Counted from the stretch's first letter, positions 45,143-53,711 are shown. The stretch: DNA of 64,000 nucleotides from Virgibacillus chiguensis (GCF_900129865.1 NZ_FQXD01000014.1:41950-105949), one strand, 5' to 3'. Translations and numbers: made by a program. The notes: a model not told the origin generated them from the sequence alone.

Positions 45143-45532
45143 TTAGTTGCCTCCATGCATAAGGTTATCGAAAATACGTTCGCAAATTTCTGAAAAATCT
45201 TCCTGCTTTAAATCACGGCAAATGCTCTCAGCTATGAGTGGGCGTAAGTTTTTTTCTAACGCCATTTTGTAAGCTTCTGTCGCCTTTGGAATGCCATCTG
45301 GATGAATCATTACCCCTTTCTGGCGATGAATTTGTAAAAACCCTTCCTGTTTTAATTGTTGGTAGGCTTTATTAACAGTATGTAAGTTAATACCGATGTC
45401 AGCAGCTAGTGATCGAACAGATGGTAAAGCATCACCTGGAAGTAGCTCTTTCTTTGCAATTCCTTCAATAATTTGTCTCATCAATTGTAAGTAAATGGGG
45501 TCTTCCGATTCAAAATCTAGTTCAATAAACAC
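45143..45532 (-). CDS. GntR-family regulator, YtrA/YhcF-like
   Basis: This 129-residue protein has the winged-helix block PIYLQLMRQIIEGIAKKELLPGDALPSVRSLAADIGINLHTVNKAYQQL (about 11-59) and a short C-terminal helix. The start is GTG with AAGGAG 10 nt upstream. It heads a five-gene minus-strand operon: regulator, DUF1648 protein, PLDc_N-type protein, ATPase, permease. A perfect palindrome at 45557-45585 upstream is the likely operator. Confidence 0.9.
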   Translation of the reverse strand: MFIELDFESEDPIYLQLMRQIIEGIAKKELLPGDALPSVRSLAADIGINLHTVNKAYQQLKQEGFLQIHRQKGVMIHPDGIPKATEAYKMALEKNLRPLIAESICRDLKQEDFSEICERIFDNLMHGGN

Positions 45533-45556
45533 ACTATATAAACTCCTTTTTTGTTC

Positions 45557-45585
45557 TATCTGTTATACTTATAATATAACAGATA
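45557..45585 (-). promoter_or_regulatory. Perfect palindromic operator of the minus-strand GntR operon
   Basis: TATCTGTTATA (45557-45567) and TATAACAGATA (45575-45585) are exact inverted repeats around 7 nt. On the minus strand TTGTTA and TATTAT, 17 nt apart, form a promoter whose -10 falls inside the palindrome. Repression by the GntR protein is inferred. Confidence 0.75.
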
Positions 45586-45726
45586 AATAAAAATAACAAT
45601 GTTTGTTTTATTTTTCTTGACAATTTGTTTAATAGTAGCTGTCTAGAATGGCTAGCACTTTATGCCTCTTACAGTGTTAAAAAATTGTATTGCCAAATTG
45701 TTATGGTGAACGCCCTTTTTTATCGT

Positions 45727-45765
45727 AAAAAAAGAGTCGGAATAAAGTATTCTTTATTCCGACTC
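45727..45765 (-). terminator. Terminator of the XRE regulator gene
   Basis: GAGTCGGAATAAAG (45734-45747) and CTTTATTCCGACTC (45752-45765) form a perfect 14-bp stem with a 4-nt loop. On the minus strand it is followed by seven T residues. The gene ends at 45776. Confidence 0.93.
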
Positions 45766-45775
45766 CATGTGCGAG

Positions 45776-46189
45776 TTATAGTTGCTTATATTGTTGAATG
45801 ATAGCTCCTAGCAATTCGTGTATAGAATGTTGCTTTTTAGGAGTGAGTTGTTTTAATTGAAATAATCTTTCTTTGAATTCTGGAAATGTCATTACATATT
45901 CCATTATTTCTACAGCCTCATCGTCAAATGATTGATCAGAAGTTTGAAAGACGTGCTTTAGTTCAGCAATCACATTTTCATGAAATGTGTTATTGCCTGC
46001 TAAATAGTCAATGGACACATGAAAAAGATCTGAAAGTTTCATTAGCGAAGAAATATCAGGGGTAACATGGCTGTTTTCCCATTTAGCTATGACAGAGCGT
46101 GAAAGCTGAAGCTTATCTGCTAATTGCTGCTGAGTCCAACCTTGTTGCTCTCGTAAACGTTTAATGTTGTATGCAATTTGTATGTTCAT
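45776..46189 (-). CDS. XRE-family transcriptional regulator
   Basis: This 137-residue protein has an N-terminal Cro/C1 helix-turn-helix: IKRLREQQGWTQQQLADKLQLSRSVIAKWENSHVTPDISSLMKLSDLF (about 9-56). The C-terminal region (about 70-137) is helical with no recognised domain. It is divergent from the unknown gene at 46339. The intergenic region holds two matching inverted repeats over that gene's promoter, the probable binding sites. Confidence 0.9.
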   Translation of the reverse strand: MNIQIAYNIKRLREQQGWTQQQLADKLQLSRSVIAKWENSHVTPDISSLMKLSDLFHVSIDYLAGNNTFHENVIAELKHVFQTSDQSFDDEAVEIMEYVMTFPEFKERLFQLKQLTPKKQHSIHELLGAIIQQYKQL

Positions 46190-46279
46190 GGACTATCACA
46201 CTCAATTGGTTAAAATTAGAAAATATTCTATAGTAATTTCCATCCTACCATGATTCTTAAAAGAAAATGGGAAATCATT

Positions 46280-46321
46280 GTTCTTATTTTGAACATATTG
46301 TAAAATGTTCCTATAAAGAAT
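46280..46321 (+). promoter_or_regulatory. Promoter overlapped by two inverted repeats
   Basis: GTTCTTATTTTGAAC (46280-46294) and GTTCCTATAAAGAAT (46307-46321) share the pattern GTTCYTATWWWGAAY, 27 bp centre to centre. TTGAAC (46289-46294) and TATAAA (46312-46317), 17 nt apart, form a promoter with one repeat on each hexamer. Bound dimers would cover both elements. Confidence 0.7.
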
Positions 46322-46338
46322 AAAAGAGGAGGAAATCC

Positions 46339-46647
46339 ATGATCTGCTGTCTAAAGATTTATCACCCAACAGTTACGACTTTAACCAAATGTAAGATGTT
46401 GCGATTTATGTTTAAAGATTATCCACTTCAAATTGAAGTGATATCAAAAAATGCTGTACTTATATATGTATGGAATGTACCAAAAAAAGAAGTTTGGCAA
46501 GCTTTTATTAACTTTGAAAGTACGAATGTAATTACTGGATACGGATTTAGTGAGGAAAAAGCGGAAGCAAGACTGATAGCAGAAGCAATGGTAATTAAGT
46601 TGTTATCCATGCGAAACAGGAGACAAAAGCATCCACTTGTTTTGTAA
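46339..46647 (+). CDS. Conserved-looking hypothetical protein
   Basis: This 102-residue soluble protein begins MICCLKIYHPTVTTLTKCKM. GAGGAGG lies 6 nt upstream. The middle (QIEVISKNAVLIYVWNVPKKEVWQAFINF) looks like an alpha/beta fold and the C terminus is basic. Cysteines at positions 3, 4 and 18 could bind metal or be redox active. I do not recognise a family. The divergent XRE regulator probably controls it, so it may be a stress- or stage-specific product. A strong terminator follows. Confidence 0.65.
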   Translation: MICCLKIYHPTVTTLTKCKMLRFMFKDYPLQIEVISKNAVLIYVWNVPKKEVWQAFINFESTNVITGYGFSEEKAEARLIAEAMVIKLLSMRNRRQKHPLVL

Positions 46648-46680
46648 AATGGATGAAGGTTTCCATACATCCAATAAATA

Positions 46681-46728
46681 AACTGGCAGCTTAAGGTATT
46701 ATATTGCAAAGCTGCCAGTTCATTTTTT
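46681..46728 (+). terminator. Terminator of the hypothetical gene
   Basis: AACTGGCAGCTT (46681-46692) pairs perfectly with AAGCTGCCAGTT (46709-46720). CATTTTTT follows. It also lies before the convergent yfhF stop. Confidence 0.9.
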
Positions 46729-46753
46729 CTTCACTTTGCTATCCCGCACAGGT

Positions 46754-47644
46754 TTATTTGTGGTGAAGATGGTGGAGTGCTTCCTGTAGATAAGGGAAAG
46801 AGAACGTAAATGAATGATCTAGTGCTTTTTGGGGAATGACGTACTGACCTTTAGTTATTAAGCCCGCCATTTCGCCAAGTGCCGTGTACATAAATATGGA
46901 AGGAACAGGAAACCAATAGGGTCGTTTTAACACTTTTGCTAATGTCTGCATAAATGCTTTGTTTTGCTTTGGGTGTGGTGCAGTTATATTTACAGGTCCA
47001 GATATAGCTTTATTTTCCATACAAAAAACGATTAATTTCACAGCATCTTCAATATGAATCCATGATATCCATTGTTCCCCGGACCCAATTTTTCCTCCTA
47101 CACCTAGTTGGACAGGGAATCGCATCATTGGTAAAGCGCCACCGTTTCCTAGAACAACACCAAAACGAGTAAGTACTGTGCGAATATTGTATTTCTCAGC
47201 TTGTTTAGCGACGTTTTCCCATTTCGTTGTAACCTTTGCTAGAAAGTCATCACCAGGAGTAGTCGTGCTTTCGGAAAACATCAGGTCATTGGAGGTTCCG
47301 TAATATCCTACAGCAGAACCACTAATGAATACATCTGGCTTATTTGGCAATTTTTCCATAAATGCTAGTATTTTTTCGGTTGTTTGAATTCTGCTGGATA
47401 AAATGAATTCTTTCTTTGTTTTTGTCCAATAACCAAATAAAGATTCACCAGCAAGGTTAATTACACTTTTAATAGGCGGCAATTGTTCATTAGGATAGTT
47501 ATAACCAATAAAAGTTTGTTTATTTGTATCTGTATGTTCTTGGGGGGAGCGTGTCAACACATATACATGATAATCACGCTCACATAAATAGTCCGTTAAC
47601 GCTTGGCCAATAAATCCAGTTCCTCCTGTTATTAGTACATTCAT
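46754..47644 (-). CDS. yfhF: NAD(P)-dependent epimerase-like protein of the TIGR01777 family
   Basis: This 296-residue extended SDR protein has the Rossmann motif ITGGTGFIGQAL (about 5-16), INLAGESLFGYWTKTKK and a YYGT tetrad element (about 113-116). A C-terminal DUF1731 segment includes RPYWFPVPSIFMYTALGEMA. Such proteins (B. subtilis YfhF, E. coli YfcH, human SDR39U1) are widespread, but the substrate is unknown. It is divergent from recX, as in B. subtilis. AGGAGGAG lies upstream of the ATG. Confidence 0.9.
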   Translation of the reverse strand: MNVLITGGTGFIGQALTDYLCERDYHVYVLTRSPQEHTDTNKQTFIGYNYPNEQLPPIKSVINLAGESLFGYWTKTKKEFILSSRIQTTEKILAFMEKLPNKPDVFISGSAVGYYGTSNDLMFSESTTTPGDDFLAKVTTKWENVAKQAEKYNIRTVLTRFGVVLGNGGALPMMRFPVQLGVGGKIGSGEQWISWIHIEDAVKLIVFCMENKAISGPVNITAPHPKQNKAFMQTLAKVLKRPYWFPVPSIFMYTALGEMAGLITKGQYVIPQKALDHSFTFSFPYLQEALHHLHHK

Positions 47645-48087
47645 GTTTTCTCCTCCTTCATATTCAATATGTTAATCTTAAGTTAATGTCAGTTTCCCCA
47701 ATATGTGCTATTCCATGTTTCTCATCAGCAGAGCGCATTCAAAGATGCTAACATTTCGTAAATTTTATTTGCTCACATAAGATGTAGCGGCAAGGGGTTT
47801 TGGGTCTAAGTTAGTATAAGTTTTCGTTATAAAGACTTGCAATCATGAAACGGCTACATTACATTTCAACTTCTATCTCATTATAAACGATACAAAAAAG
47901 CTAAAGTAGTAAAAGGTGCTATCCACAAAGTGTGGCGAAAAGATGATCTGTACTCGAAAATGTAACAATGCTACGCAGTGGAGAACGAAACCTTGTTAGC
48001 ATGTTAAAAAAGCCTTCATTAATAATATAGAATAACTTTTTCATTCCGCTCCATTTTGGTATGATGAAAAAAAGGAGAGAGAGTGGA
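47645..48087. other. Divergent yfhF-recX intergenic region
   Basis: These 443 bp must hold promoters for both genes. I see no convincing ORF; a 60-codon minus-strand frame at 47919-48101 lacks a ribosome-binding site. No operator was recognised. AAAGGAGAGAGAG precedes recX. Confidence 0.45.
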
Positions 48088-48909
48088 ATGTCAAAAATCA
48101 CTCGTATTACAACACAGAAAAAAACGCATCAACGATATAATATTTTTTTGACTGATGATAATAAAGGGGAACGCTACGGTTTTAGTGTAGACGAATCTGT
48201 ATTAATTCATTTTCAGTTACGAAAAGGCATGGAAATTTCAGATTCCTTGATGGACGCCATCAAAAGAAGTGATAGCATGTACCAATCTTATACCCTTGCT
48301 ATTCGATATTTAAGCTTCCGCATGCGAACAAAAAAAGAAATAGAGGCCTACTTAACAAAAAAAGAAGTAGATCAAGCTCATATAGTAAGCGTGATGGACA
48401 AGTTGGTAGAAGAGCAACTTCTTAATGACCATCAGTTTGCTGACATGTTTGTACGATCACGAATAAATACATCCACAAAAGGCCCGGCAATCATTAAGCA
48501 GGAATTGTTGAAAAAAGGAGTAGAGGAAAACATTGCAGATGATGCGTTAAAGCAATTCTCATATGCCATTCAATATGATAAAGTGAAAAAATTAGTGGAG
48601 AAAAAACAACAACAGAAAAAAACAGAGTCATATAAAAAGCGACTACAAAAAATGCAAACTTTTTTACAACAAAAAGGTTATGATAAAAGTGTAGTCCAAA
48701 CAGTGGTGCAGGAACTTCCATCATCCATTGATAGGAATGCCGAATGGGATGCTATTACCCATCATGGAGAAAAATTAAAGAAAAAGCATGCAATGAAAAG
48801 AACAGGGTTTGAGTTAAGGCAGAAAATAACAGAAGGATTGTATAGAAAAGGTTTTTCTTTTGAACTTATTCAGCAGTATTTAGAAAGACATGTGGATGAT
48901 AAAGAGTAA
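48088..48909 (+). CDS. recX: RecA regulator RecX
   Basis: This 273-residue protein is a long Gram-positive RecX made of repeated three-helix units, for example ALRYLSFRMRTKKEIEAYLTKK-type blocks and LVEEQLLNDHQFADMFVRSRI (about 112-132). The N-terminal beta region (about 1-45) is typical of Bacillales RecX. RecX binds RecA filaments and modulates recombination and SOS. The ATG at 48088 follows AAAGGAGAG. Its place beside yfhF and yfhH matches B. subtilis. Confidence 0.9.
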   Translation: MSKITRITTQKKTHQRYNIFLTDDNKGERYGFSVDESVLIHFQLRKGMEISDSLMDAIKRSDSMYQSYTLAIRYLSFRMRTKKEIEAYLTKKEVDQAHIVSVMDKLVEEQLLNDHQFADMFVRSRINTSTKGPAIIKQELLKKGVEENIADDALKQFSYAIQYDKVKKLVEKKQQQKKTESYKKRLQKMQTFLQQKGYDKSVVQTVVQELPSSIDRNAEWDAITHHGEKLKKKHAMKRTGFELRQKITEGLYRKGFSFELIQQYLERHVDDKE

Positions 48910-49053
48910 TCGTGATAGGGCTGTTAGGTTTCTTTTCTGTTTGTTGATTGGTAAAATAAAGAGGATTTAGTTTCTATCGCTGTAGGAAATAAGAATTTCG
49001 CTAAGCTAAACATGTAATAAAAATGCAAATGGGGAGAAGGATGGGAAACAAAA

Positions 49054-49392
49054 ATGAACAATAATTATCGCTATAGTGACTATTCTATTGAGCAATTGCG
49101 CCAGGAAATAGGCAGGTTAAAAGAAAAAGCACAAAAAGCAGAACAGCTAGGAAATATTTCTGAGGTGGCAGTTAATGAGCGTAAAATGCAGGTTGCTTTA
49201 GCTTATACAATAAATCCAGATGACTTTACAGCAAATGAGACGTATGAATTTACAACAGATCCAGGATGGAATTTCAAGGTGGACTATATAAACGGTGTGT
49301 TTGCTTGGGGGCACAGAGTTAATTTATTAGGAGAGGTACTAGAAAAACAGGAAGCAATTCCGATATCTTTGTTAGGGAAACGCGTAGAATAA
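49054..49392 (+). CDS. yfhH: YfhH family protein (DUF1811)
   Basis: This 112-residue protein starts with YSIEQLRQEIGRLKEKAQKAEQLGNISEVAVNERKMQVALAY (about 9-50), a helical hairpin, then a small SH3-like beta domain (FKVDYINGVFAWGHRVN). This is the DUF1811/YfhH pattern, with yfhH next to recX as in B. subtilis. The function is unknown. A terminator and an intergenic repeat follow. Confidence 0.88.
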   Translation: MNNNYRYSDYSIEQLRQEIGRLKEKAQKAEQLGNISEVAVNERKMQVALAYTINPDDFTANETYEFTTDPGWNFKVDYINGVFAWGHRVNLLGEVLEKQEAIPISLLGKRVE

Positions 49393-49505
49393 ATGGATGT
49401 TTTCAAGTTGTTATATAGTTTTTTTAAATCTACAGGTGGTGCAGAGTTTGACTTATGTGCATGCTAATGGTATATGATATAAAGTCTAAAATTGCCTAAC
49501 CAAAG

Positions 49506-49533
49506 AAAACAGCAGGGGTTAGCCTGCTGTTTT
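49506..49533 (+). terminator. Terminator of yfhH
   Basis: AAAACAGCAGG (49506-49516) and CCTGCTGTTTT (49523-49533) form a perfect 11-bp stem with a 6-nt loop. Confidence 0.85.
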
Positions 49534-49566
49534 ACATGAAAAGAAAGTGTAGAATTTGATTTAACC

Positions 49567-49727
49567 GAATAGCCACATCCGGCTCCAGCGCCCAGCAACT
49601 AGGCGACTTCACTCCATTGCCCTAAGCTAAGTCATCATTGGAGTTCGTGCTTCAACATGATTCTTAAAACTTAGTTGATTCGTTCCACTCGCTACGTTGC
49701 TAACCGGGTGCTCTGATCCTTTGTTCT
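49567..49727. repeat. TIR-bearing intergenic repeat, copy 2
   Basis: It starts GCCACATCCGGCTCCAGCGC and CCAGCAACTAGGCGAC; it ends CACTCGCTACGTTGCTAACC and GATCCTTTGTTCTTT. Ends and order match the copies at 11556 and 63785; the middle (about 49640-49680) differs. It ends exactly at the stop codon of the minus-strand gene yfhP. Confidence 0.85.
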
Positions 49728-50714
49728 TTAAATGGGACTTTCTTCTACATAAAGTTTATGCTGAAGTTTCTTTTCTGAAAAGATCCATCCTGTGTAAGAA
49801 CTTGTAATGTGCATCGAATCATCTATTTGCACAACGGCAACAAATGGATAATGCCCTTTGGAGCGATAGCGTAAGTCGATGAATCGCACTTCCGTATAAT
49901 CTTTATATTCGTTAATTTCCCATCGGTATACGGGAGAAAATGAAAGGAAAGCAGCAATATTTTTATCCGTCTTGGCCATTTTCATCAGCTCTGTATCTGG
50001 GAGCGGTACTCTTGTGAACTCATCAATAATTTCAATGTGATTGTTATCGACGACACCAACATAGAACCTATCTTTAGTCGTTATAGCGACACGCCAATAA
50101 TTTTGTTTAATCGTTGGTGATGTAGCAATCTGCTCTAAGTCGGAAAAATAGCTGTTAATTTTCTTTACGATGAATCGTTTATCCATATAACGTTTAATGT
50201 AATAAAGTACAATAACGCTATAGATAACAGCCCATATAAATGCAGGATTTGCCCCTAACGCCCAAGCGGCAATGCCGGCAATATGCAAGAAAAATATATA
50301 TGGATCGAACGTATTAATAAATCCATAAGCTACCCATCGATTAGAGAAGGGTCGATATGCTTGTGTTCCATAGGCATTAAAAATATCCACTAACACATGG
50401 ATGATTACTGCTATAGCAGTCCATAGCCAAATATGAAAGAAACTCTTTTCTGGTATAAACAAGTGGATTATACTTGCAATTAAAATTCCCCACATAAGAA
50501 CTGCTGGAATAGAATGTGTAATTCCACGGTGATGGCGTATATAGGTAGCATTATTTTTTAATTTTAAAACGGTATCAAAATCTGGTGCGTGGGAACCTAC
50601 AATTGTTCCTACTAGGACAGCATTGAATAAAGCGGGGTCATTGCTTATAACAGGATCAATGGTAGCTAATCCCCCAAGCGCAACTCCCATTACAATATGG
50701 GTACCAGTATCCAT
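49728..50714 (-). CDS. yfhP: YfhP-like membrane-bound metal-dependent hydrolase
   Basis: This 328-residue protein of the DUF457/LexA-binding-like membrane hydrolase group (YdjM/YfhP) starts DTGTHIVMGVALGG. It contains GSHAPDFDTVLK (about 39-50) and RHHRGITHSIPAVL (about 60-73), which hold the probable metal ligands, plus HVLVDIFNAYGTQAYRPFSN. About four to five helices precede a soluble C-terminal region. B. subtilis YfhP is a regulator linked to yfhO by reports I recall only loosely. The mutY neighbour matches B. subtilis. Confidence 0.88.
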   Translation of the reverse strand: MDTGTHIVMGVALGGLATIDPVISNDPALFNAVLVGTIVGSHAPDFDTVLKLKNNATYIRHHRGITHSIPAVLMWGILIASIIHLFIPEKSFFHIWLWTAIAVIIHVLVDIFNAYGTQAYRPFSNRWVAYGFINTFDPYIFFLHIAGIAAWALGANPAFIWAVIYSVIVLYYIKRYMDKRFIVKKINSYFSDLEQIATSPTIKQNYWRVAITTKDRFYVGVVDNNHIEIIDEFTRVPLPDTELMKMAKTDKNIAAFLSFSPVYRWEINEYKDYTEVRFIDLRYRSKGHYPFVAVVQIDDSMHITSSYTGWIFSEKKLQHKLYVEESPI

Positions 50715-50877
50715 AATGTTTTTTCCTCCTTAAGCTGCGTTTATAGTTTGTATATTCCTACTGCAGTAATAGGTATGTTCAAAAGCCTACGTATGTTTTT
50801 GCGAACTCTGAACACGCACTATAAAGGACAGGAAATATTTTATGATGTTTTTATTGTACCATATAGGAAGTGAATTT

Positions 50878-51966
50878 ATGAATGATGAAAAACTACAATC
50901 TATTGACATTTTAACATTTCGACGTGATTTACTAAGCTGGTATAAGGAAAATAAACGCGATTTACCTTGGCGCCAAGATCAGGATCCTTACCGAGTATGG
51001 GTCTCTGAAGTAATGCTACAACAAACAAAAGTAGATACGGTTATTCCATATTTTAATCGTTTTATGTCTAAGTTCCCAACTGTAGAAGCATTAGCACAAG
51101 CGGATGAGCAAGTAGTGTTAAAGGAATGGGAAGGGCTTGGCTATTATTCTAGAGCGCGAAATTTGCAAAATGCAGTGAAAGAGGTAGCAACGAAGTACAA
51201 TGGAAGGGTGCCAGATGATGCAGAGCAACTAGGCGCATTAAAAGGGGTAGGCCCGTATACAAAGGGAGCGATTTTATCCATTGCTTACAATCAGCCAGAG
51301 CCAGCTGTTGATGGAAATGTTATGCGTGTTTTATCCCGAGTATTAAAAATTGAAAGTGATATTACGCAACAGCGGACGAAAAAACTATTTGAAGTCTATG
51401 CACGCAAGCTCATTGATCCACAAGACCCCTCATCGTTTAATCAAGCTGTCATGGAATTAGGGGCTTTAATATGTACACCTAAATCTCCAGCTTGTTTATT
51501 ATGTCCGGTTCAAGCGCATTGCCAAGCTTTTGTAGCAGGTACGGAAGAACAGTTGCCCGTAAAAAAGAAAGCAAAAAAACAAAAGAATATTGCTTATGTT
51601 GTGTTGTTAGCAGTTGATGACCAAGATAATTATATAATTGAAAAGCGAAAAGAAGATGGTTTGTTAGCTAATTTGTGGCAATTTCCTATGGTTCCTATAA
51701 AAGAAGTAGAATGGGTTCATTTAGAAAATTGGGTTTATAATGAGTATGGATTAGAAATAACGTTAGGAGAAAAACAAGGTAAGCTAAAGCATGTTTTTTC
51801 ACATTTAATATGGCATTTAGAAGTATATGAAGCAAAATTAATTAAAAAATTAAGCAAAAGTAACAGGTTACAGCTAGTTAGTAAACAGGAATTAACAAAT
51901 TACCCTTTTCCTGTACCACATCAAAAAATTAGAAATAGTTTATATGAAAAGGAACAAAATATGTAA
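50878..51966 (+). CDS. mutY: Adenine DNA glycosylase MutY
   Basis: This 362-residue base-excision repair enzyme removes adenine opposite 8-oxoguanine. It has the catalytic glutamate in WVSEVMLQQT, the helix-hairpin-helix LKGVGPYTKGAI, the catalytic aspartate in AVDGNVMRVLSR, and the 4Fe-4S ligands C-X6-C-X2-C-X5-C (CTPKSPACLLCPVQAHC). A C-terminal NUDIX-like domain (about 235-355) recognises the oxidised base. The ATG at 50878 follows AGGAAGTGA; an in-frame ATG at 50842 would add twelve residues. Confidence 0.94.
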   Translation: MNDEKLQSIDILTFRRDLLSWYKENKRDLPWRQDQDPYRVWVSEVMLQQTKVDTVIPYFNRFMSKFPTVEALAQADEQVVLKEWEGLGYYSRARNLQNAVKEVATKYNGRVPDDAEQLGALKGVGPYTKGAILSIAYNQPEPAVDGNVMRVLSRVLKIESDITQQRTKKLFEVYARKLIDPQDPSSFNQAVMELGALICTPKSPACLLCPVQAHCQAFVAGTEEQLPVKKKAKKQKNIAYVVLLAVDDQDNYIIEKRKEDGLLANLWQFPMVPIKEVEWVHLENWVYNEYGLEITLGEKQGKLKHVFSHLIWHLEVYEAKLIKKLSKSNRLQLVSKQELTNYPFPVPHQKIRNSLYEKEQNM

Positions 51967-51970
51967 CAGG

Positions 51971-52002
51971 AACACAAGGCAAATTGATGCCTTGTGTTTT
52001 TT
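51971..52002 (+). terminator. Terminator of mutY
   Basis: AACACAAGGCA and TGCCTTGTGTT form a perfect 11-bp stem with a 6-nt loop, ending in six T residues. Confidence 0.92.
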
Positions 52003-52005
52003 ATA

Positions 52006-52049
52006 CTATAGGAAAGTGAATTTTTAGGGCTTATAGTATAAGCAAAACG
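52006..52049. repeat. Short dispersed repeat, best-preserved copy
   Basis: ACTATAGGAAAGTGAATT and GGGCTTATAGTATAAGC plus AAAACGACG carry both blocks. It begins 4 nt after the mutY terminator T-run. Confidence 0.8.
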
Positions 52050-52091
52050 ACGTTCTATCGTTATAAATATTTTGGCGACAGCCATCGTTTT

Positions 52092-52268
52092 TTATTTTTT
52101 TCTTGCTTGCATCTCTTTATTAATTTCATGCAGGATGCTTAGTCCTTCTGGGTTTATATATGGCAAAAGCTGTGACAAAGCGTGTTGAAAATAATCTAAT
52201 TCATTCTTATCCCAATCTTGTTTACTGATCATGGAAAGTTCTGTGAAATCACGTCTGTTTTCTTCCAT
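52092..52268 (-). CDS. Small acidic hypothetical protein between mutY and sspE
   Basis: This 58-residue frame reads MEENRRDFTELSMISKQDWD and ends HEINKEMQARKK. GGAGGGTGA lies 3-5 nt before the ATG at 52268. It is a soluble helical protein with no recognised domain. Its place between mutY and sspE is where B. subtilis has the small gene yfhS, but I cannot confirm that the sequences are related. The strong ribosome-binding site and protein-like composition support a real gene. Confidence 0.65.
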   Translation of the reverse strand: MEENRRDFTELSMISKQDWDKNELDYFQHALSQLLPYINPEGLSILHEINKEMQARKK

Positions 52269-52465
52269 AACTCACCCTCCAGTAAGTCCATAACAATTTC
52301 AGTTATAAGATAAAGCTATATAAATACCCCGTTCTTAATATGCGTATTTGACCAAGGTTTTATTCGTTTATGGAATGAATAACCAAAAAATCATTATTTT
52401 ACTACAAAAATAATGGATAACTTCATGTGTTGTCGGACAAATTAATTATTGCGGAGGTGATATTG

Positions 52466-52645
52466 ATGGCTAAAAAGCAACAACCAAACCAAACTTCTAC
52501 TGGTACAAACATTCAAAAGGTTAAGCAACAGAATCAACAAGCCGCTCAAGGGCAAGGTCAGTACGGTACAGAATATGGTGCTGAACAAACAAATGCTCAA
52601 GAAGTAAGAAAGCAAAACCAAAAATCTCAACAAAACAAAAAGTAA
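52466..52645 (+). CDS. sspE: Gamma-type small acid-soluble spore protein
   Basis: This 59-residue protein is rich in Gln, Asn, Lys and Ala, beginning AKKQQPNQTSTGTNIQKV. It contains two related blocks, KQQNQQAAQGQGQYGTEYGA and a shorter ending KQNQKSQQNKK. This is the gamma-SASP pattern: a storage protein in the spore core, degraded by Gpr protease on germination. It has fewer repeats than B. subtilis SspE (84 residues). GGAGGTGAT precedes the ATG at 52466. A forespore SigG promoter is expected, but I could not place one with proper spacing. Confidence 0.92.
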   Translation: MAKKQQPNQTSTGTNIQKVKQQNQQAAQGQGQYGTEYGAEQTNAQEVRKQNQKSQQNKK

Positions 52646-52669
52646 CGATTTATAGCCTCAATTATGCCA

Positions 52670-52723
52670 AGGACTATACCAAAAGCTGAGTTAAAGCTTT
52701 TGGTATAGTCCTATTTTTATTTT
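52670..52723 (+). terminator. Terminator of sspE
   Basis: AGGACTATACCAAAAGCT (52670-52687) and AGCTTTTGGTATAGTCCT (52695-52712) form a perfect 18-bp stem, followed by ATTTTTATTTT. Confidence 0.95.
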
Positions 52724-52724
52724 G

Positions 52725-52767
52725 CTATAGGAGTAAATTTTTCCTGTTTATAGTATAAAAAACGACA
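52725..52767. repeat. Short dispersed repeat
   Basis: CTATAGGAGTAAATTTTTCC and GTTTATAGTATAAAAAACGA carry both blocks. It starts right after the sspE terminator. The rest of the gap to 52957 shows no gene. Confidence 0.75.
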
Positions 52768-52957
52768 GCTTTTGTTTTAAGACTTGCAACAAGTATAGTT
52801 TTCTCTTGCTTTCTTAGTAGGATGGTATATTTTGTAAATGGAAACAGGCAAGATGTTTACATATTGAAAATGAATTACTTTATATTTCTCTCTATTACCA
52901 TTATAATAATATGCATGATTCGTTATGGAGGTTTTTTGTAAAGGAAAGGGAGATTGA

Positions 52958-53485
52958 ATGGTTGCTCCGATCCCAGGAACTAATATACAAATACAAAGTT
53001 ATAAACATAATGGACGGTTGCATCGTATGTGGACAAACAGTCTTGTTTTAAAAGGGACAGAGACCGTTGTTATCGGAGCAAATGACCGAACAGAGGTAAA
53101 AGAAAGCGATGGTAGGTCATGGTTTACGAGAGAACCAGCTATTTGTTATTTTCATGCAGCGCATTGGTTTAACGTCATCGGTATGCTTCGAACAGACGGT
53201 ATTTATTACTATTGTAATATCAGCTCTCCATTTCTATATGAGCATCGTGCAATTAAATATATTGATTATGACTTAGATGTAAAAGTTTATCCAGATATGA
53301 CATATACTTTATTAGATGAAGACGAGTATGAGCTACATCGACAACAAATGAAATACCCAAGTAAACTTGATTATATCTTACATCACCAATTGAATATTCT
53401 TGTAAGGTGGGTGAGACAAAGGTATGGTCCTTTTTCACCAGGGTTTGTCGATGAATGGTATGAGCGATACTTAACATATCGATAA
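52958..53485 (+). CDS. ntdP: Nucleoside tri- and diphosphatase NtdP (DUF402)
   Basis: This 175-residue protein has the DUF402 beta-barrel pattern: [67 protein letters not shown] (about 86-117) and DEDEYE. Acidic residues in the last part bind metal. The B. subtilis orthologue YgaC lies between sspE and ygaD, as here. The family hydrolyses nucleoside tri- and diphosphates. AAAGGGAGA precedes the ATG. It is a monocistronic gene. Confidence 0.9.
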   Translation: MVAPIPGTNIQIQSYKHNGRLHRMWTNSLVLKGTETVVIGANDRTEVKESDGRSWFTREPAICYFHAAHWFNVIGMLRTDGIYYYCNISSPFLYEHRAIKYIDYDLDVKVYPDMTYTLLDEDEYELHRQQMKYPSKLDYILHHQLNILVRWVRQRYGPFSPGFVDEWYERYLTYR

Positions 53486-53547
53486 AGCAAGAACGAAAAT
53501 AGAATGATTACACCTTGTTACAAATGAGTAGCAAGGCTTTTCTTTGC

Positions 53548-53592
53548 ACTGTAGGAAAGTAAAAAGTCTATAAATATAAGAAAAAACTACAG
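53548..53592. repeat. Short dispersed repeat
   Basis: CACTGTAGGAAAGTAAAAAG and CTATAAATATAAGAAAAAAC are diverged left and right blocks, followed by CTACAGCTTT as at 26905. Confidence 0.6.
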
Positions 53593-53711
53593 CTTTCGCT
53601 ATCATACCTGGCGACAAGCAGGTTCTAGTGTTGGCTTGATGCTGCAATTGTATCGTGTATTTAAACGGACAACTGCTTTTACTTTATTTTTTCGTAAAGG
53701 ACGTATTCGAA

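Noticed and set aside
52320-52465. SigG promoter for sspE
   Set aside because: GAATAA and CATTAT words are present, but their spacing (about 9 nt) is far from the 17-18 nt needed.
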